DNA of 64,000 nt from Cobetia sp. cqz5-12 (GTDB lineage Bacteria > Pseudomonadota > Gammaproteobacteria > Pseudomonadales > Halomonadaceae): positions 2,757,876-2,821,875 of the forward strand of contig NZ_CP044522.1 of the NCBI RefSeq assembly GCF_016495405.1, written 5' to 3'. Position 1 is the first letter of the stretch. Each line of letters starts with the position of its first letter. The notes below the pieces were generated by a model. That model was not told the origin of the DNA. It worked only from the letters and a program-made list of their open reading frames with translations, and ran no database searches. The position numbers and the translations under genes are program-made. Below, in pieces: positions 46,055 to 55,150 of this stretch.

Positions 46055-46339
46055 CGCAGACAGCAAGGCGCAACGATGAATGTCGGCAAGCACATGACCA
46101 GGGAATACGGTCATGACAGGAACACCTCAGGACGAGGTCGCGCCACGGAGGATGCCAGGGATGGCGTCAGGGACGGCGCTCTTCTCCTCTATCGATATCT
46201 TCAGCAGCAGGTTGGATGATCGCCAGCATCTGCTGGCAGCCTCGACGCCGATGCCTCAGTCCTTGAGTCATCACGTCGTGGTCTGACATCCCTTCCTGGT
46301 CGGCTGACCGCCGACAATGCTCATCAAGGAGAGTTATCC

Positions 46340-46762
46340 ATGCGCAAGACACATCTCGGAGCCATCATCGGCCTGACAGGTGCCCTGCTTCTCGCTGGCA
46401 ATGCCATCGCGGAAGAAGAAGCACCTCAGGGTGCGACCGGCACCACCGGCACGACTGGTACCACCGGCACGACTGGGACTACCGGCACGACTGGGACTAC
46501 CGGTACGACTGGGACTACCGGCACGACTGGGACTACCGGCACCACTGGTACGACTGGCACCACCGGCACCACCGGTACTGTGCCGACAGGTAGCGCAGCC
46601 GGCACCGGCACTGCCAGCCAGAATGCCACCGGCAGCGTGACGCCGAGCGCCAGCAGCGGCAGCGTCGCTGCCGGTGCGGCCACCGGCACCGTCGGCGGCG
46701 GTACCGGCACGACCGGTACCACCGGAACAACCGGCACCACTGGTTCAACCGGGACTCGCTGA
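46340..46762 (+). CDS. yjbE: YjbE-like secreted Gly-Thr-Thr repeat protein
   Basis: A 140-residue secreted protein with a clear signal peptide ([20 protein letters not shown], cleaved after AIA near residue 24). The mature part is fifteen consecutive Gly-Thr-Thr triplets, a Gly/Ala/Ser/Thr-rich middle, and four more GTT triplets before GSTGTR. E. coli YjbE is likewise a small secreted protein of low complexity, and the next three genes are clear YjbF, YjbG and YjbH, so the identity comes mainly from context. AGGAGAG precedes the ATG. The stop shares one base with the yjbF start. The E. coli operon promotes extracellular polysaccharide; the exact role of YjbE is unknown. Confidence 0.75.
   Translation: MRKTHLGAIIGLTGALLLAGNAIAEEEAPQGATGTTGTTGTTGTTGTTGTTGTTGTTGTTGTTGTTGTTGTTGTTGTTGTVPTGSAAGTGTASQNATGSVTPSASSGSVAAGAATGTVGGGTGTTGTTGTTGTTGSTGTR
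46439..46573 (+). repeat. In-frame 9/18-bp tandem repeat within yjbE
   Basis: Fifteen 9-bp units each encoding Gly-Thr-Thr. The core, 46466-46537, is four copies of an 18-bp unit GGCACGACTGGGACTACC (one copy starts GGT). Unit lengths are multiples of three, so copy-number change would alter protein length without a frameshift. Confidence 0.9.
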
Positions 46763-47550
46763 TGAAGACGGCACGTGCGACGCAACGCTTCACGTTCTCA
46801 AGCCCTGCGCGGGGCACGGCGGCCACCTCGGTGGTCTCTCGTGTCCTGCGCAGCAGGTCGTTGGCGGCATTCGGCACCCTTGCGTGTCTGGTGTCGCTTT
46901 CCGGCTGTGCCCAGATCGTCTCGAGTTCGCTCGGTGACGTGATGGGCAAGGACGAGTTTGACGCCACACGTGCCAGCGAGCTGCCCTATGCCTCTCTCAA
47001 GCTGAAGCATGCCAACAGCACCGCGCTGGTCGTGCTGGCGACGCTTGAAGGCAATGGGCGCATCGCGCGTTTCGAGAGTCGCGACCGCGGCATCCTCGAA
47101 TTGCGTGATGGCGTCCTGTCCGCCACTTCAGGCTTTGCGCGTGATGTGGCAGACAGGCGTGAGCAAAGTACTACCGGGCGCGCTCTGGCGCGTCCGGCCT
47201 GGTTGATGGCCAGTGGCACGACCTATCAGGTCAGTGTCAGTGCGCTGTCCCCCTACCCGCGCCGGCTGGAGCGTCAGGATGCCGCCTCCACCGGCAGCCA
47301 GCGCCAGGACGACGTCGCCGTGATGCAGGTACACGAGGCCACGGCGCGACTCGAATGCGAGGCCGCCGCCCCCTATTCGCTGCCGCTGGCAGAACTGCCG
47401 CTGCAGCACTGCCGCGAGATTCTGAACTGGGACGACGGCAGCACCACACGCAATGACCTGTGGCGCGACGAGAATCGCGTCTGGGCGGCCGACATGACGG
47501 CCTGGCCCGATGGCCCGCGGTTCGGTTGGGAGGTCGCCAAGGCATGGTGA
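46762..47550 (+). CDS. yjbF: YjbF/GfcB-family outer-membrane lipoprotein
   Basis: A 262-residue lipoprotein with lipobox LVSLSGC (Cys49 counting from the ATG). The long basic N-terminus suggests a later true start is possible, but no better ribosome site was seen. The mature part has YASLKLKHANSTALVVLATL, the family's start, and a C-terminal tryptophan-rich segment (ILNWDDGSTTRNDLWRDENR). E. coli YjbF and GfcB share this layout. It overlaps yjbE by one base and yjbG by seven, forming one operon. Confidence 0.85.
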   Translation: MKTARATQRFTFSSPARGTAATSVVSRVLRSRSLAAFGTLACLVSLSGCAQIVSSSLGDVMGKDEFDATRASELPYASLKLKHANSTALVVLATLEGNGRIARFESRDRGILELRDGVLSATSGFARDVADRREQSTTGRALARPAWLMASGTTYQVSVSALSPYPRRLERQDAASTGSQRQDDVAVMQVHEATARLECEAAAPYSLPLAELPLQHCREILNWDDGSTTRNDLWRDENRVWAADMTAWPDGPRFGWEVAKAW

Positions 47551-48455
47551 TTCCCGTCTTCTCATCGCTGGCCCGTCTGACATCGCTGGTCCGCCTGAAC
47601 AGGGCCGCCATCCTGCTGCCACTCGGGCTGAGCACACTGCTGGCCGCGCCCCTGTCGAGCGCTGATGACACCCCGCTGCCGTTCAGCGCCGCGAGTACGC
47701 CGCTGGCCAGTCAGGTGCTGCAGGCGCAATGGGATAGCCTCGCGCCATCCCAAGCGCTGGATTGGCGCTACAGCTTCGTCAGCACGCCGCTGGTCCGCCA
47801 GCAGATGGCCGCGCGGGCCAACCGCGTCAGCGCCGAGCTCGAACTGATCGCGGCGCGCTACGCCGTCGGCACGAAGGAAGATAGCTCTCAGGCGCGTTAC
47901 GCCGAGGCATTGCAGGCCTGGCAGGCCTATGTCGAGCAGGGCCGCGCGCCAGGCACCCACTCACCTGATGCTGACGCCGTGCTGGCGCGCCTGCCGGGTC
48001 AGCTCGACCCGCGCCGCGACATGCGCGATGGCCCGCAGGCGATCCGCATCGCTCCGGGCATGGTGGTCGGTGCCTGTCAGGCACCGCGCAGCGTGGTGAT
48101 TCTGGACGCCACCGGCGTTCACGAGCGCAAGTGGACGCCGAATCTCAGTCTGGACGCGCTGATCGACGAGCGCGCCGCTGCCGGCGGTATCGGGCCAGCC
48201 GTCGAGGTCAGCCTGGTGACGCCGCAGGGCCAGGTACTGACCCGCCCGGTGGCGAGCTGGAATCGTCTGACCAGCGGCGATGCCGACCTCCCCGTCGCCC
48301 CCGGCGCCAGCGTGGTGATCAGCACACCGGGCATCGACACCGCGCAGCAGTGGGTGAACGAGGCGCTACCGGCCTGGCTTGCCAGCCGCCTGCCGGGCCA
48401 TGCCTGCCAGAGCTGGCAGCTGGACGCCGCGAAGCTTTCGACACCGCCGCGCTAG
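47544..48455 (+). CDS. yjbG: YjbG/GfcC-family periplasmic protein
   Basis: A 303-residue exported protein. The signal peptide ends near residue 40 (STLLAAPLSSA-DD). The body includes QWDSLAPSQALDWRYSFVST, a helical region, and VVLDATG-like and PGASVVISTPG segments as in GfcC, whose fold resembles the ubiquitin-like domains of Wza. It lies between yjbF (7-bp overlap) and yjbH, the conserved order. I chose the ATG at 47544 because the signal peptide starts there. Confidence 0.85.
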   Translation: MVIPVFSSLARLTSLVRLNRAAILLPLGLSTLLAAPLSSADDTPLPFSAASTPLASQVLQAQWDSLAPSQALDWRYSFVSTPLVRQQMAARANRVSAELELIAARYAVGTKEDSSQARYAEALQAWQAYVEQGRAPGTHSPDADAVLARLPGQLDPRRDMRDGPQAIRIAPGMVVGACQAPRSVVILDATGVHERKWTPNLSLDALIDERAAAGGIGPAVEVSLVTPQGQVLTRPVASWNRLTSGDADLPVAPGASVVISTPGIDTAQQWVNEALPAWLASRLPGHACQSWQLDAAKLSTPPR

Positions 48456-48555
48456 CCGTCGAGGATGCCCCGGCGCAGCACACTGCGCCTGCCCCGCGAA
48501 CCCAATCCCTTATTCACGTACGTGAGCCCCTGGCTTGCGTGCATGCGAGACGCCC

Positions 48556-51024
48556 ATGTCGAGTCCTTTTCGCCCTGCCAATCACGTTACGCACTCAAGC
48601 CCCGAGCAGCGCCCTGCCCTGGCACGCAATGGCTGGCTGGCACTCGGCATGGCGGGTGGATTGCTGGGCGCGCAGATCGCCCATGCGGCGACCGGCGAAT
48701 CCCAGAGCGACTTCGGTGGTGTGGGTCTGATGCAGACGCCCACGGCGCGCTTTGCACCCCAGGGCGAATTGAGCTTCACCTACAGCCGCACCCAGCCCTA
48801 CAAGCGGTTCAGCGTCAACGCGGCACCCTTCGACTGGATGGAGCTGGGCTTTCGCTATGTCTCGGTGGAAACCGTCAGCTATGGCGCGGCCGCCCCGGAC
48901 CGCGACTATCTGGATAAATCCTTCGACACCAAGTTCCGCCTGATGCAGGAAGGCCGCTATCAGCCCGAAGTCGCGGTGGGCCTGCGAGATCTCGGCGGTA
49001 CGGGCCTGTTCAGCTCCGAGTATCTGGTCGCCAGCAAACGCTACGGCGACTTCGATTTCAGTCTGGGCCTCGGCTGGGGCTATCTGGGCACGCGCGGCGA
49101 CTTCAGCAATCCGCTGGCAGTGGTGAGAAGCAGCCTCGAGACGCGCAGCGACTCGACCAGCGATGACGGCGGTGACTTCCAGCTCGGCAGCATGTTCAGC
49201 GGCAGCCCGGCCGTCTTCGGCGGCATCGAATACCAGACGCCCTGGGACCCGCTGACCCTGATGCTGGAATACGAAGGCAACGACTATTCCGACGAGCCAC
49301 TGACGGTGGAGATCGAACAGGACTCGCCGGTCAATCTGGGCGCGACCGTCAAGGTCAATGACAACCTGTCTCTGCATGGCGGCTGGGAGCGGGGCAACAC
49401 CGCCATGCTGGGGCTATCGCTGTCGACCAATCTGGCCGGGCTCGCCCAGGCCAAGGACGACGGCACACCGGAAGCGGTCGCCCCCAGCACCCACAGCCGT
49501 TATCGCAACGACCAGACACCCGAGGCCTTCCGCGTGCACTCGCTCAATGCGGACGCCTCCTCGGGTACGGCATCCTCCGCCTACACCGCCAGCGCTGCCA
49601 GAGCGCCAGGCGTGGCGGCAGAGCCGTCGGCCCATGAAGAGCCGTCAGTAGGTCAAGAGCCCTCCACTGAACAACAAGGCCGTCTGCTGACACTCGACTC
49701 GTTCGGCGGCGCGCCCGCGGATCCCCCGCTCGAGCCGGGTACGACTGATGGCCCCCAGGCAGAAAAGCTCCCGCGTCTTGCCGAGGTCGACTGGGACGCG
49801 CTGGCCGATACCCTGCGTGCCCAGAGCGGCCTTGAGGTGTCACAGTTGCGGGTCGAGGGCGACACCTTGATCGTCGAGGCAGAAGCGACGCGCTTCCGTG
49901 ATGACCTGCAGGCCGAAGGCCGCGCCAACCGCGTACTGCACAACCGCCTGCCCGCCGAGATCACCACCTTCCGCTATCGCCTGAGCAGCAATGGACTGGC
50001 GCTGCGCGAAGATGAGCATCCGCGTCAGCCCTTCGTGGCCGCCGCCAATGACCGTCGCTTCGGCGCCGAATACGAGCACTCCATCACCGCCCATGCCGCT
50101 TCGCCCCATGCCAGCTCGCCCAATGGTGCCGATGATGCGGCACGCCGGGCGTCAGGGGATGGCGTCAAGCTGGCACGTGAGCCGTTCGGCTTCAGTTGGG
50201 GCTTCTCGCCGAGCCTCAAGCAGAACTTCGGCGGCCCCGATGGCTACCTCTATCAGCTCAACCTGCAGCTGGACGCCCTGTGGCGTACAGACCGCAATGG
50301 CTGGTTCACCGGCGTGGCGACCTATCAGCTCGCCGACAACTTCGACAGCTACGAGTACATCGCCGATTCCGAGCTGCCGCGCGTGCGCACCTATGTCGGG
50401 GAATACATCAAGGAAACCGACCTGGGCATCACCAGCCTGCAGTACAATCGCACCCACCAGTTCGGGCGCGACTGGTACGCCCAGGCCTACGGCGGCATTC
50501 TCGAGATGATGTATGCCGGGGTCGGCGCCGAGCTGCTCTATCGCCCGATGAACAGCTCGCTGGCGCTGGGGCTGGACATCAACCGCGTCCGCCAGCGCGA
50601 GTTCGACCAGCAATTCGGCCTGCGTGACTACTCGGTCACCACCGGTCACGCCACTGCCTACTGGCAGTCCGGCTGGCACGATGTGCTGGTCAAGGGCTCG
50701 GTGGGGCGCTATCTGGCCGGCGATGTCGGCGCGACGCTGGACCTGTCGCGCAGCTTCTCCAACGGGGTCAGTGTCGGCGCCTGGGCGACCATGACCGATG
50801 CCGGCGATGACTACGGCGAGGGTAGTTTCGACAAGGGGCTCTACGTCAGCATCCCGCTGGATGCCTTCTTCACCACCTCCAGCAAGGGCAGCACCGGCTT
50901 TGCCTGGGCACCGCTGACCCGTGATGGTGGCGCACGCCTCAACCGCCGCTATCAGCTGTATGACATGACCAGTGATCGGGACCCCGAGGCGTACTGGGAT
51001 GGCATCGACAAGGTCTACAAGTAA
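48556..51024 (+). CDS. yjbH: YjbH-family outer-membrane beta-barrel protein
   Basis: An 822-residue exported protein of the YjbH/GfcD family. Signal peptide cleaved after AHA near residue 44; the mature start, SQSDFGGVGLMQTPTARFAP, is the family signature. The whole protein is rich in alternating aromatic strands ending with YRYQLYDMT-like C-terminal sequence, as expected of a large outer-membrane barrel. It is longer than E. coli YjbH (about 700 residues) because of a disordered Ala/Ser/Glu-rich insert around residues 300-400 (AAEPSAHEEPSVGQEPSTEQ). The ribosome site is weak (GAG 6 nt before ATG). It is last in the operon and is the likely exit channel. Confidence 0.9.
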   Translation: MSSPFRPANHVTHSSPEQRPALARNGWLALGMAGGLLGAQIAHAATGESQSDFGGVGLMQTPTARFAPQGELSFTYSRTQPYKRFSVNAAPFDWMELGFRYVSVETVSYGAAAPDRDYLDKSFDTKFRLMQEGRYQPEVAVGLRDLGGTGLFSSEYLVASKRYGDFDFSLGLGWGYLGTRGDFSNPLAVVRSSLETRSDSTSDDGGDFQLGSMFSGSPAVFGGIEYQTPWDPLTLMLEYEGNDYSDEPLTVEIEQDSPVNLGATVKVNDNLSLHGGWERGNTAMLGLSLSTNLAGLAQAKDDGTPEAVAPSTHSRYRNDQTPEAFRVHSLNADASSGTASSAYTASAARAPGVAAEPSAHEEPSVGQEPSTEQQGRLLTLDSFGGAPADPPLEPGTTDGPQAEKLPRLAEVDWDALADTLRAQSGLEVSQLRVEGDTLIVEAEATRFRDDLQAEGRANRVLHNRLPAEITTFRYRLSSNGLALREDEHPRQPFVAAANDRRFGAEYEHSITAHAASPHASSPNGADDAARRASGDGVKLAREPFGFSWGFSPSLKQNFGGPDGYLYQLNLQLDALWRTDRNGWFTGVATYQLADNFDSYEYIADSELPRVRTYVGEYIKETDLGITSLQYNRTHQFGRDWYAQAYGGILEMMYAGVGAELLYRPMNSSLALGLDINRVRQREFDQQFGLRDYSVTTGHATAYWQSGWHDVLVKGSVGRYLAGDVGATLDLSRSFSNGVSVGAWATMTDAGDDYGEGSFDKGLYVSIPLDAFFTTSSKGSTGFAWAPLTRDGGARLNRRYQLYDMTSDRDPEAYWDGIDKVYK

Positions 51025-51103
51025 TCCGTGCGTGAGTGTGTTTCACTTCCGGCTGAAGCGTGCCGATGTTGGCGCCTGACTCACTGTGGCTGACCCTGAC
51101 CTG

Positions 51104-51433
51104 ATGAATATTCCGATTACCGACGTATCGCCGTTCCATGGCGGCGATACGATACCTGTGAACCCCGAGATCACCTGCAGCAACTGCCAGGCCTGCTGCT
51201 GCCGGCTAGAGGTCATCCTGCTCACCGATACCGGCGTGCCGGACTACCTGATCGACGAGGATGAATGGGGCGGCGAAGTCATGCGCCGCCTCGACGATGG
51301 CTGGTGTGCCGCCGTCGACCGCGAGACGCTGATGTGCACCATCTACGACCGGCGCCCGCAGCTGTGCCGCGATTACGAGATGGGCAGCCCGGAATGCGAA
51401 GACGAGCGCCTGGAAAACGGCCTCGATCAGTAG
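51104..51433 (+). CDS. YkgJ-family cysteine cluster protein
   Basis: A 109-residue protein with the CxxCxxCC cluster (CSNCQACCCR) near residue 30 and the later C-x6-RP-LCR-YE pattern (CTIYDRRPQLCRDYEMG), the hallmark of the YkgJ family of putative zinc or iron-sulfur proteins. I chose the ATG at 51104; a GTG at 51086 would add six residues. It stands alone, 80 bp after yjbH. Function unknown. Confidence 0.85.
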   Translation: MNIPITDVSPFHGGDTIPVNPEITCSNCQACCCRLEVILLTDTGVPDYLIDEDEWGGEVMRRLDDGWCAAVDRETLMCTIYDRRPQLCRDYEMGSPECEDERLENGLDQ

Positions 51434-51533
51434 GCCGCCTGCCAGCGCTCGTCCTGGTTGTCGCTAAGGGTTGTCTCTCCCAAGTGTTCTTATTGAGAGT
51501 GTCCTTATTGAGAGTGTCCTGGCTGATGTGCTA

Positions 51534-53276
51534 TCAGGCAGTGGCGTTCGGCAGCGACGGGGCCGCTGCTGCAAGACCTGGGCTTGGCTCGGCTGCCGTG
51601 CGCATGGCGCGCATGTGCCCCTTCACCTCTACCTCGCGATGCCAGCTCAGCGCCTGCTCCAGACAATGTGGCGTGTGGCCACCACGCTGACACGCCTCCT
51701 CGAAATAGGCGCGCAGCGCAGGGCGATAGCTCGGGTCCGAGCAGTTCTCGATCACCTGCACCGCCCGCTCGCGCGGCGCCAGACCGCGCAGATCCGCCAG
51801 CCCATGCTCGGTGACCAGGATATCGACATCGTGCTCGGTGTGGTCCACGTGGCTGGCGAAGGGCACCACGCTCGAGATATCCCCCCCCTTGGCCAATGAC
51901 TTGGTGATGAACACCGAGAGCTGGGCATTGCGCGCGAAATCGCCGGAACCGCCGATGCCGTTCATCATCCGCGTGCCGCAGACGTGGGTGGAATTGACGT
52001 TGCCATAGATGTCGAACTCAAGCGCGGTATTGACCGCGATCACGCCGAGCCGTCGCACGATGCCCGGATGATTGGACAGCTCCTGCGGGCGCAGGATCAG
52101 GCGGTCACGATAGCGTTCGAGGTCCTTCCACAGCGTGCGGCCACGCTCCTCGGTGACGGTGATGGAGGAGCCGGAGGCGAAATCGAGCTTGCCGGCATCC
52201 AGCAGATCGAAGGTGGAATCCTGCAGTACCTCCGAGTACATGGTCAGGTGCTCGAAGGGCCCTTCCTTCAAGCCACTCATCACCGCGTTGGCCATGCTGC
52301 CGATGCCCGCCTGCAGCGGCAGCAATGCCGGTGTCAGACGCCCCAGCGCGACTTCCTGCTTGAGCAGCTCGACCAGGTGATCCGCCATCCGACGGGTATC
52401 GTCATCGGGGGGCGTACAGGTCGAGGGACTATCACTGCCACGCGTCAGCACGATGGCGGCAATCCTGGCAGGGTCAATCGGGATATAGGGCGTGCCGATG
52501 CGCGAATCCGGCGCGACCACCGGAATCGGCTGCCGGCTGGGGCGCATCTGCGGAATGTAGATGTCGTGCAGCCCTTCAAGCGCTGCCGGCGATTCGAGGT
52601 TGAGCTCGATGATCACCTTGTCGGCGAGAATCGCGTAGCTGGCCGAGTTGCCCACCGAGGTGGTCGGCACGATACCGCCATCGGCGGTGATGGCGCTGGC
52701 CTCGATCACCGCGATGTCCATGTCGCTCAGCTGGTGGTTGCGCAACAGCTCCACCGTCTCGGACAGGTGCTGGTCCATGAACATCACTTCGCCGGCGTTG
52801 ATGGCACGCCGCAGCACCGGGTCGACCTGAAACGGCATGCGCCGCGCCAGCATGTGGGCATCCGCCATCTGGCCATCGAGGTCATTGCCCAGCGAGGCAC
52901 CGGTCATCAGCGTGATGGAGAACGGCTCGCGACGCGCCTTCTCGACCAGCGCCAGCGGCAGGGCCTTGGCCTCCCCCGCCCGCGTGAAGCCGCTCATGCC
53001 CACCGTCATGCCATCGTGAATCAATTCGGCGGCCTGGCTGGCACTCATCTGGCGAGACTGCCAGTCAGTCCAGCGACAGCGACGCGCGATCTCGGCGTGC
53101 TGCTCCGGGGTCAGCTCGCCGACCTCCATGCGCGCCAGCAGCGAGAACACCTCACTGGATGCAGCTGTTGCGGCAGGCGTGGCTGATGCCTCGGCAGCTG
53201 CGGAGGCTGGCACATGCTCTGCAAAGACCGCCTGGGCATGAGGCGTGACACTGGAGCGAGAACCGGATGAAGACAC
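51534..53276 (-). CDS. Acetyl-CoA hydrolase/transferase family protein
   Basis: A 580-residue class I CoA transferase (acetate/succinate type). Marks in order: SASQAAELIHDGMTVGMSGF, LMTGASLGNDLDG, PTTSVGNSASYAILADKVII, LQAGIGSMANAVMSGL, LTMYSEVLQDSTFDLL with the likely catalytic Glu, IAVNTALEFDIYGNVNS and ITKSLAKGGDISSVVPFASH then DHTEHDVDILVTEHGLADLR. The GTG at 53276 follows AGGAGGT; about 45 residues of Ala/Ser-rich leader precede the domain, making it longer than the usual ~505. It may move CoA between acetyl-CoA and succinate. Divergent from nothing; the LysR gene lies upstream on the same strand. Confidence 0.88.
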   Translation of the reverse strand: MSSSGSRSSVTPHAQAVFAEHVPASAAAEASATPAATAASSEVFSLLARMEVGELTPEQHAEIARRCRWTDWQSRQMSASQAAELIHDGMTVGMSGFTRAGEAKALPLALVEKARREPFSITLMTGASLGNDLDGQMADAHMLARRMPFQVDPVLRRAINAGEVMFMDQHLSETVELLRNHQLSDMDIAVIEASAITADGGIVPTTSVGNSASYAILADKVIIELNLESPAALEGLHDIYIPQMRPSRQPIPVVAPDSRIGTPYIPIDPARIAAIVLTRGSDSPSTCTPPDDDTRRMADHLVELLKQEVALGRLTPALLPLQAGIGSMANAVMSGLKEGPFEHLTMYSEVLQDSTFDLLDAGKLDFASGSSITVTEERGRTLWKDLERYRDRLILRPQELSNHPGIVRRLGVIAVNTALEFDIYGNVNSTHVCGTRMMNGIGGSGDFARNAQLSVFITKSLAKGGDISSVVPFASHVDHTEHDVDILVTEHGLADLRGLAPRERAVQVIENCSDPSYRPALRAYFEEACQRGGHTPHCLEQALSWHREVEVKGHMRAMRTAAEPSPGLAAAAPSLPNATA

Positions 53277-53528
53277 GACGGCAGAACCTCCTGAAGGGCA
53301 AGACACCACGAAATGAGCAAGCAAGGCACTGGCAAGACGCTTACCAGACCAAGCATAGCCAAGCTTGCAATAGCCAGGTCTTCAAGAACCAGGCGTTGGC
53401 TTTCAGCATCCCACGCAGTACGCCGCCCCCGCATCAGGCCTTGGTCGCAAGGCAGCGGCAGCGGCTGGAACCAGACGGTGCATAAAGGGCGACGCTGCGC
53501 GTGGCGCCAATGGCGACGGTGAGACACG

Positions 53529-53557
53529 AAAAAGCCCGCTCATGAGGAGCGGGCTTT
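53529..53557 (-). terminator. Intrinsic terminator after the LysR gene
   Basis: AAAGCCCGCT and AGCGGGCTTT arms around a 7-nt loop, with five U residues on the minus strand at 53533-53529. It lies 28 nt after the stop of the LysR gene. Confidence 0.9.
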
Positions 53558-53585
53558 CGGGAAGTGCAGATGATGACGCGAGGCG

Positions 53586-54527
53586 TTACACCATGCTGTC
53601 GAAGTCCATGTTGTCGAAGCTTTCCGGCGCATCAGCGTAGCCGTAAAGCGTGTTGCGACGCTGCAGGCGGAATTCGCCCAGCAGCTGCTCGTAGCGGCGC
53701 GGCACCTCGGCATTGTCACGCGTGACGATGTAAAGATTCTCATAGACGGCTTCGGTCAGCGGCATCTCGCGCACCTGACGCTGCCACGGCGAGGTCTCGA
53801 GCACCGTACGAGAGACGACGGTAAAGCCCAGACCACGTGCCACGGCGTCCAGCACCATGCCGATATCGTTGGTGAAGCCCTGCTGCGGGAAGTGGCTCAT
53901 GGAGCGGAATTCACCGGCGAAGTTCTCACGCAACAAGGCACTGGCATTGTTGACGCCATCGGCGTAATTCATGAAGCCCAGCGCCATCAGCTCGTTGAGG
54001 CTGTTGCCGGCGAAGTCGGCGGGCACCACCAGGCACAGCGGCTCCTGATGCCACAGCTCGAAGTTGAGATCCGGATGCTTGACCGGCTCGGTGACGATGC
54101 CCAGGTCGAAGCGACCCGCCAGCACGTCCTGCACGATCTCGGAATTGAAGGCGAAGCTGTAGCTGACCGTCAGTCCCGGATGCTGCTGCTGATAGCCCAG
54201 GGTGAACGGATAGAACATCAGCCCGACGCTTGAGGGACTGGCCACGCGGCATTCGCCGCTGTCCGGGGAATCATCATCCAGCGAGTGCATGAACTGGGTG
54301 TGCTCGGCGAACAGCTTGATGGAGTAGTCATAGCAGCGACGCCCCGCTGCGGTCAGCGAGAACTTGCGTCCCTGGCGATTGAGCAGCGAGCGGCCCAGAT
54401 ACTGCTCCAGCTTGCGAATATGCTGGCTGACGCCGGGCTGGGTCATCTCCAGCTTGCGCGCGGTATGGGTAAAGCTGCCGGTCTCCACCAGTGTGATGAA
54501 GGTACGAAAATACTGGGCGTTGAACAT
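53586..54527 (-). CDS. LysR-family transcriptional regulator
   Basis: A 313-residue LysR protein. The winged helix-turn-helix is at residues 6-64: FRTFITLVETGSFTHTARKL, then EMTQPGVSQHIRKLEQYLGR and FSLTAAGRR. The effector domain follows (GLTVSYSFAFNSEIVQDVLAG, FDLGIVTEP, GLGFTVVSRTVLE). I chose the ATG at 54527; a GTG at 54542 is possible. It has its own terminator, so it is a single-gene unit. Its target is unknown; the CoA transferase downstream on the same strand is one candidate. Confidence 0.88.
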   Translation of the reverse strand: MFNAQYFRTFITLVETGSFTHTARKLEMTQPGVSQHIRKLEQYLGRSLLNRQGRKFSLTAAGRRCYDYSIKLFAEHTQFMHSLDDDSPDSGECRVASPSSVGLMFYPFTLGYQQQHPGLTVSYSFAFNSEIVQDVLAGRFDLGIVTEPVKHPDLNFELWHQEPLCLVVPADFAGNSLNELMALGFMNYADGVNNASALLRENFAGEFRSMSHFPQQGFTNDIGMVLDAVARGLGFTVVSRTVLETSPWQRQVREMPLTEAVYENLYIVTRDNAEVPRRYEQLLGEFRLQRRNTLYGYADAPESFDNMDFDSMV

Positions 54528-54834
54528 GAAGGCACTGACCACTCACGAACGGGGGACGCGACTCGGCGCATCGTGTTGCCGGCGACGACCTGCATGACGC
54601 AACTGCCATGTCTGCACAGGTGCCACCGACCCGCAAAGCACATGATTCTACCAGAGCTGGCCGCCATGCGCAGCGCTGCGCCCCGCCACTCTCGCGTGTT
54701 AGCATCAGGGACAATGCCAGCTGCCACCCTGGCTGCGTCTGCCGTGTTCAACGCCACGGCGACGCGTCAGGGCCCGGCGCTTTACCCCTGTCCTGGCCGG
54801 TCTCAGCACTGGCCCGAAACACGAGATGCTCTAG

Positions 54835-55134
54835 ATGTCTGATGCTCTGGCTGCACGCGGCGAAGCCATTCACAAGGCGCTGCTCGCCATGGAAAGCGAG
54901 TGTGCCGAAAATGACCTGTTCCCGCTGGGGTACATGATTCCCCAGGTGGAACTGGTGCTGGAAAACGCCGATTACGATCCCGAGGATGTGGTCGCGGAAG
55001 ACTTTGACGCCACCTTTGAAGAGTGGATGCAGCACGCCTTTGCCCAGGACAGCATGAGCGTGGACGACCGCGAGCGCATTGCTGAACTCTGGGCAGAAGC
55101 CCGGAAACGCGCCCAGACCACCGTGGGCGCCTGA
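54835..55134 (+). CDS. YfcL family protein
   Basis: A 99-residue acidic, helical protein. The segments ENDLFPLGYMIPQVELVLEN and ERIAELWAEARKRA match the YfcL family (E. coli YfcL: ...DELFASGYLRGHL... and ...LVTDMWENLFQQA). No function is known for the family. It stands 16 bp before ppnN and is probably co-transcribed. Confidence 0.75.
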   Translation: MSDALAARGEAIHKALLAMESECAENDLFPLGYMIPQVELVLENADYDPEDVVAEDFDATFEEWMQHAFAQDSMSVDDRERIAELWAEARKRAQTTVGA

Positions 55135-55150
55135 CACAAGGAAGACAGTC

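Larger units (their letters stand above)
44884..46339. other. 1.45-kb divergent regulatory region between wza2 and yjbE
   Basis: No gene is supported; open frames here lack family features and ribosome sites. The centre (about 45350-45960) is AT-richer than its surroundings and should hold the divergent promoters. Two dyads are noted: 45243-45282 nearer wza2 and a tight palindrome at 46037-46054 nearer yjbE. I see no ops element. Confidence 0.5.

Noticed and set aside
44884..46339. ops element in the leader of EPS cluster 2
   Set aside because: Searched on the minus strand upstream of wza2; only partial matches such as GGCGGTCTCGG on the wrong strand were seen.
46426..46785. Minus-strand Val-Pro-Val repeat protein
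   Set aside because: It is the complement of the Gly-Thr-Thr repeat in yjbE, which has a signal peptide, a ribosome site and the right operon context.
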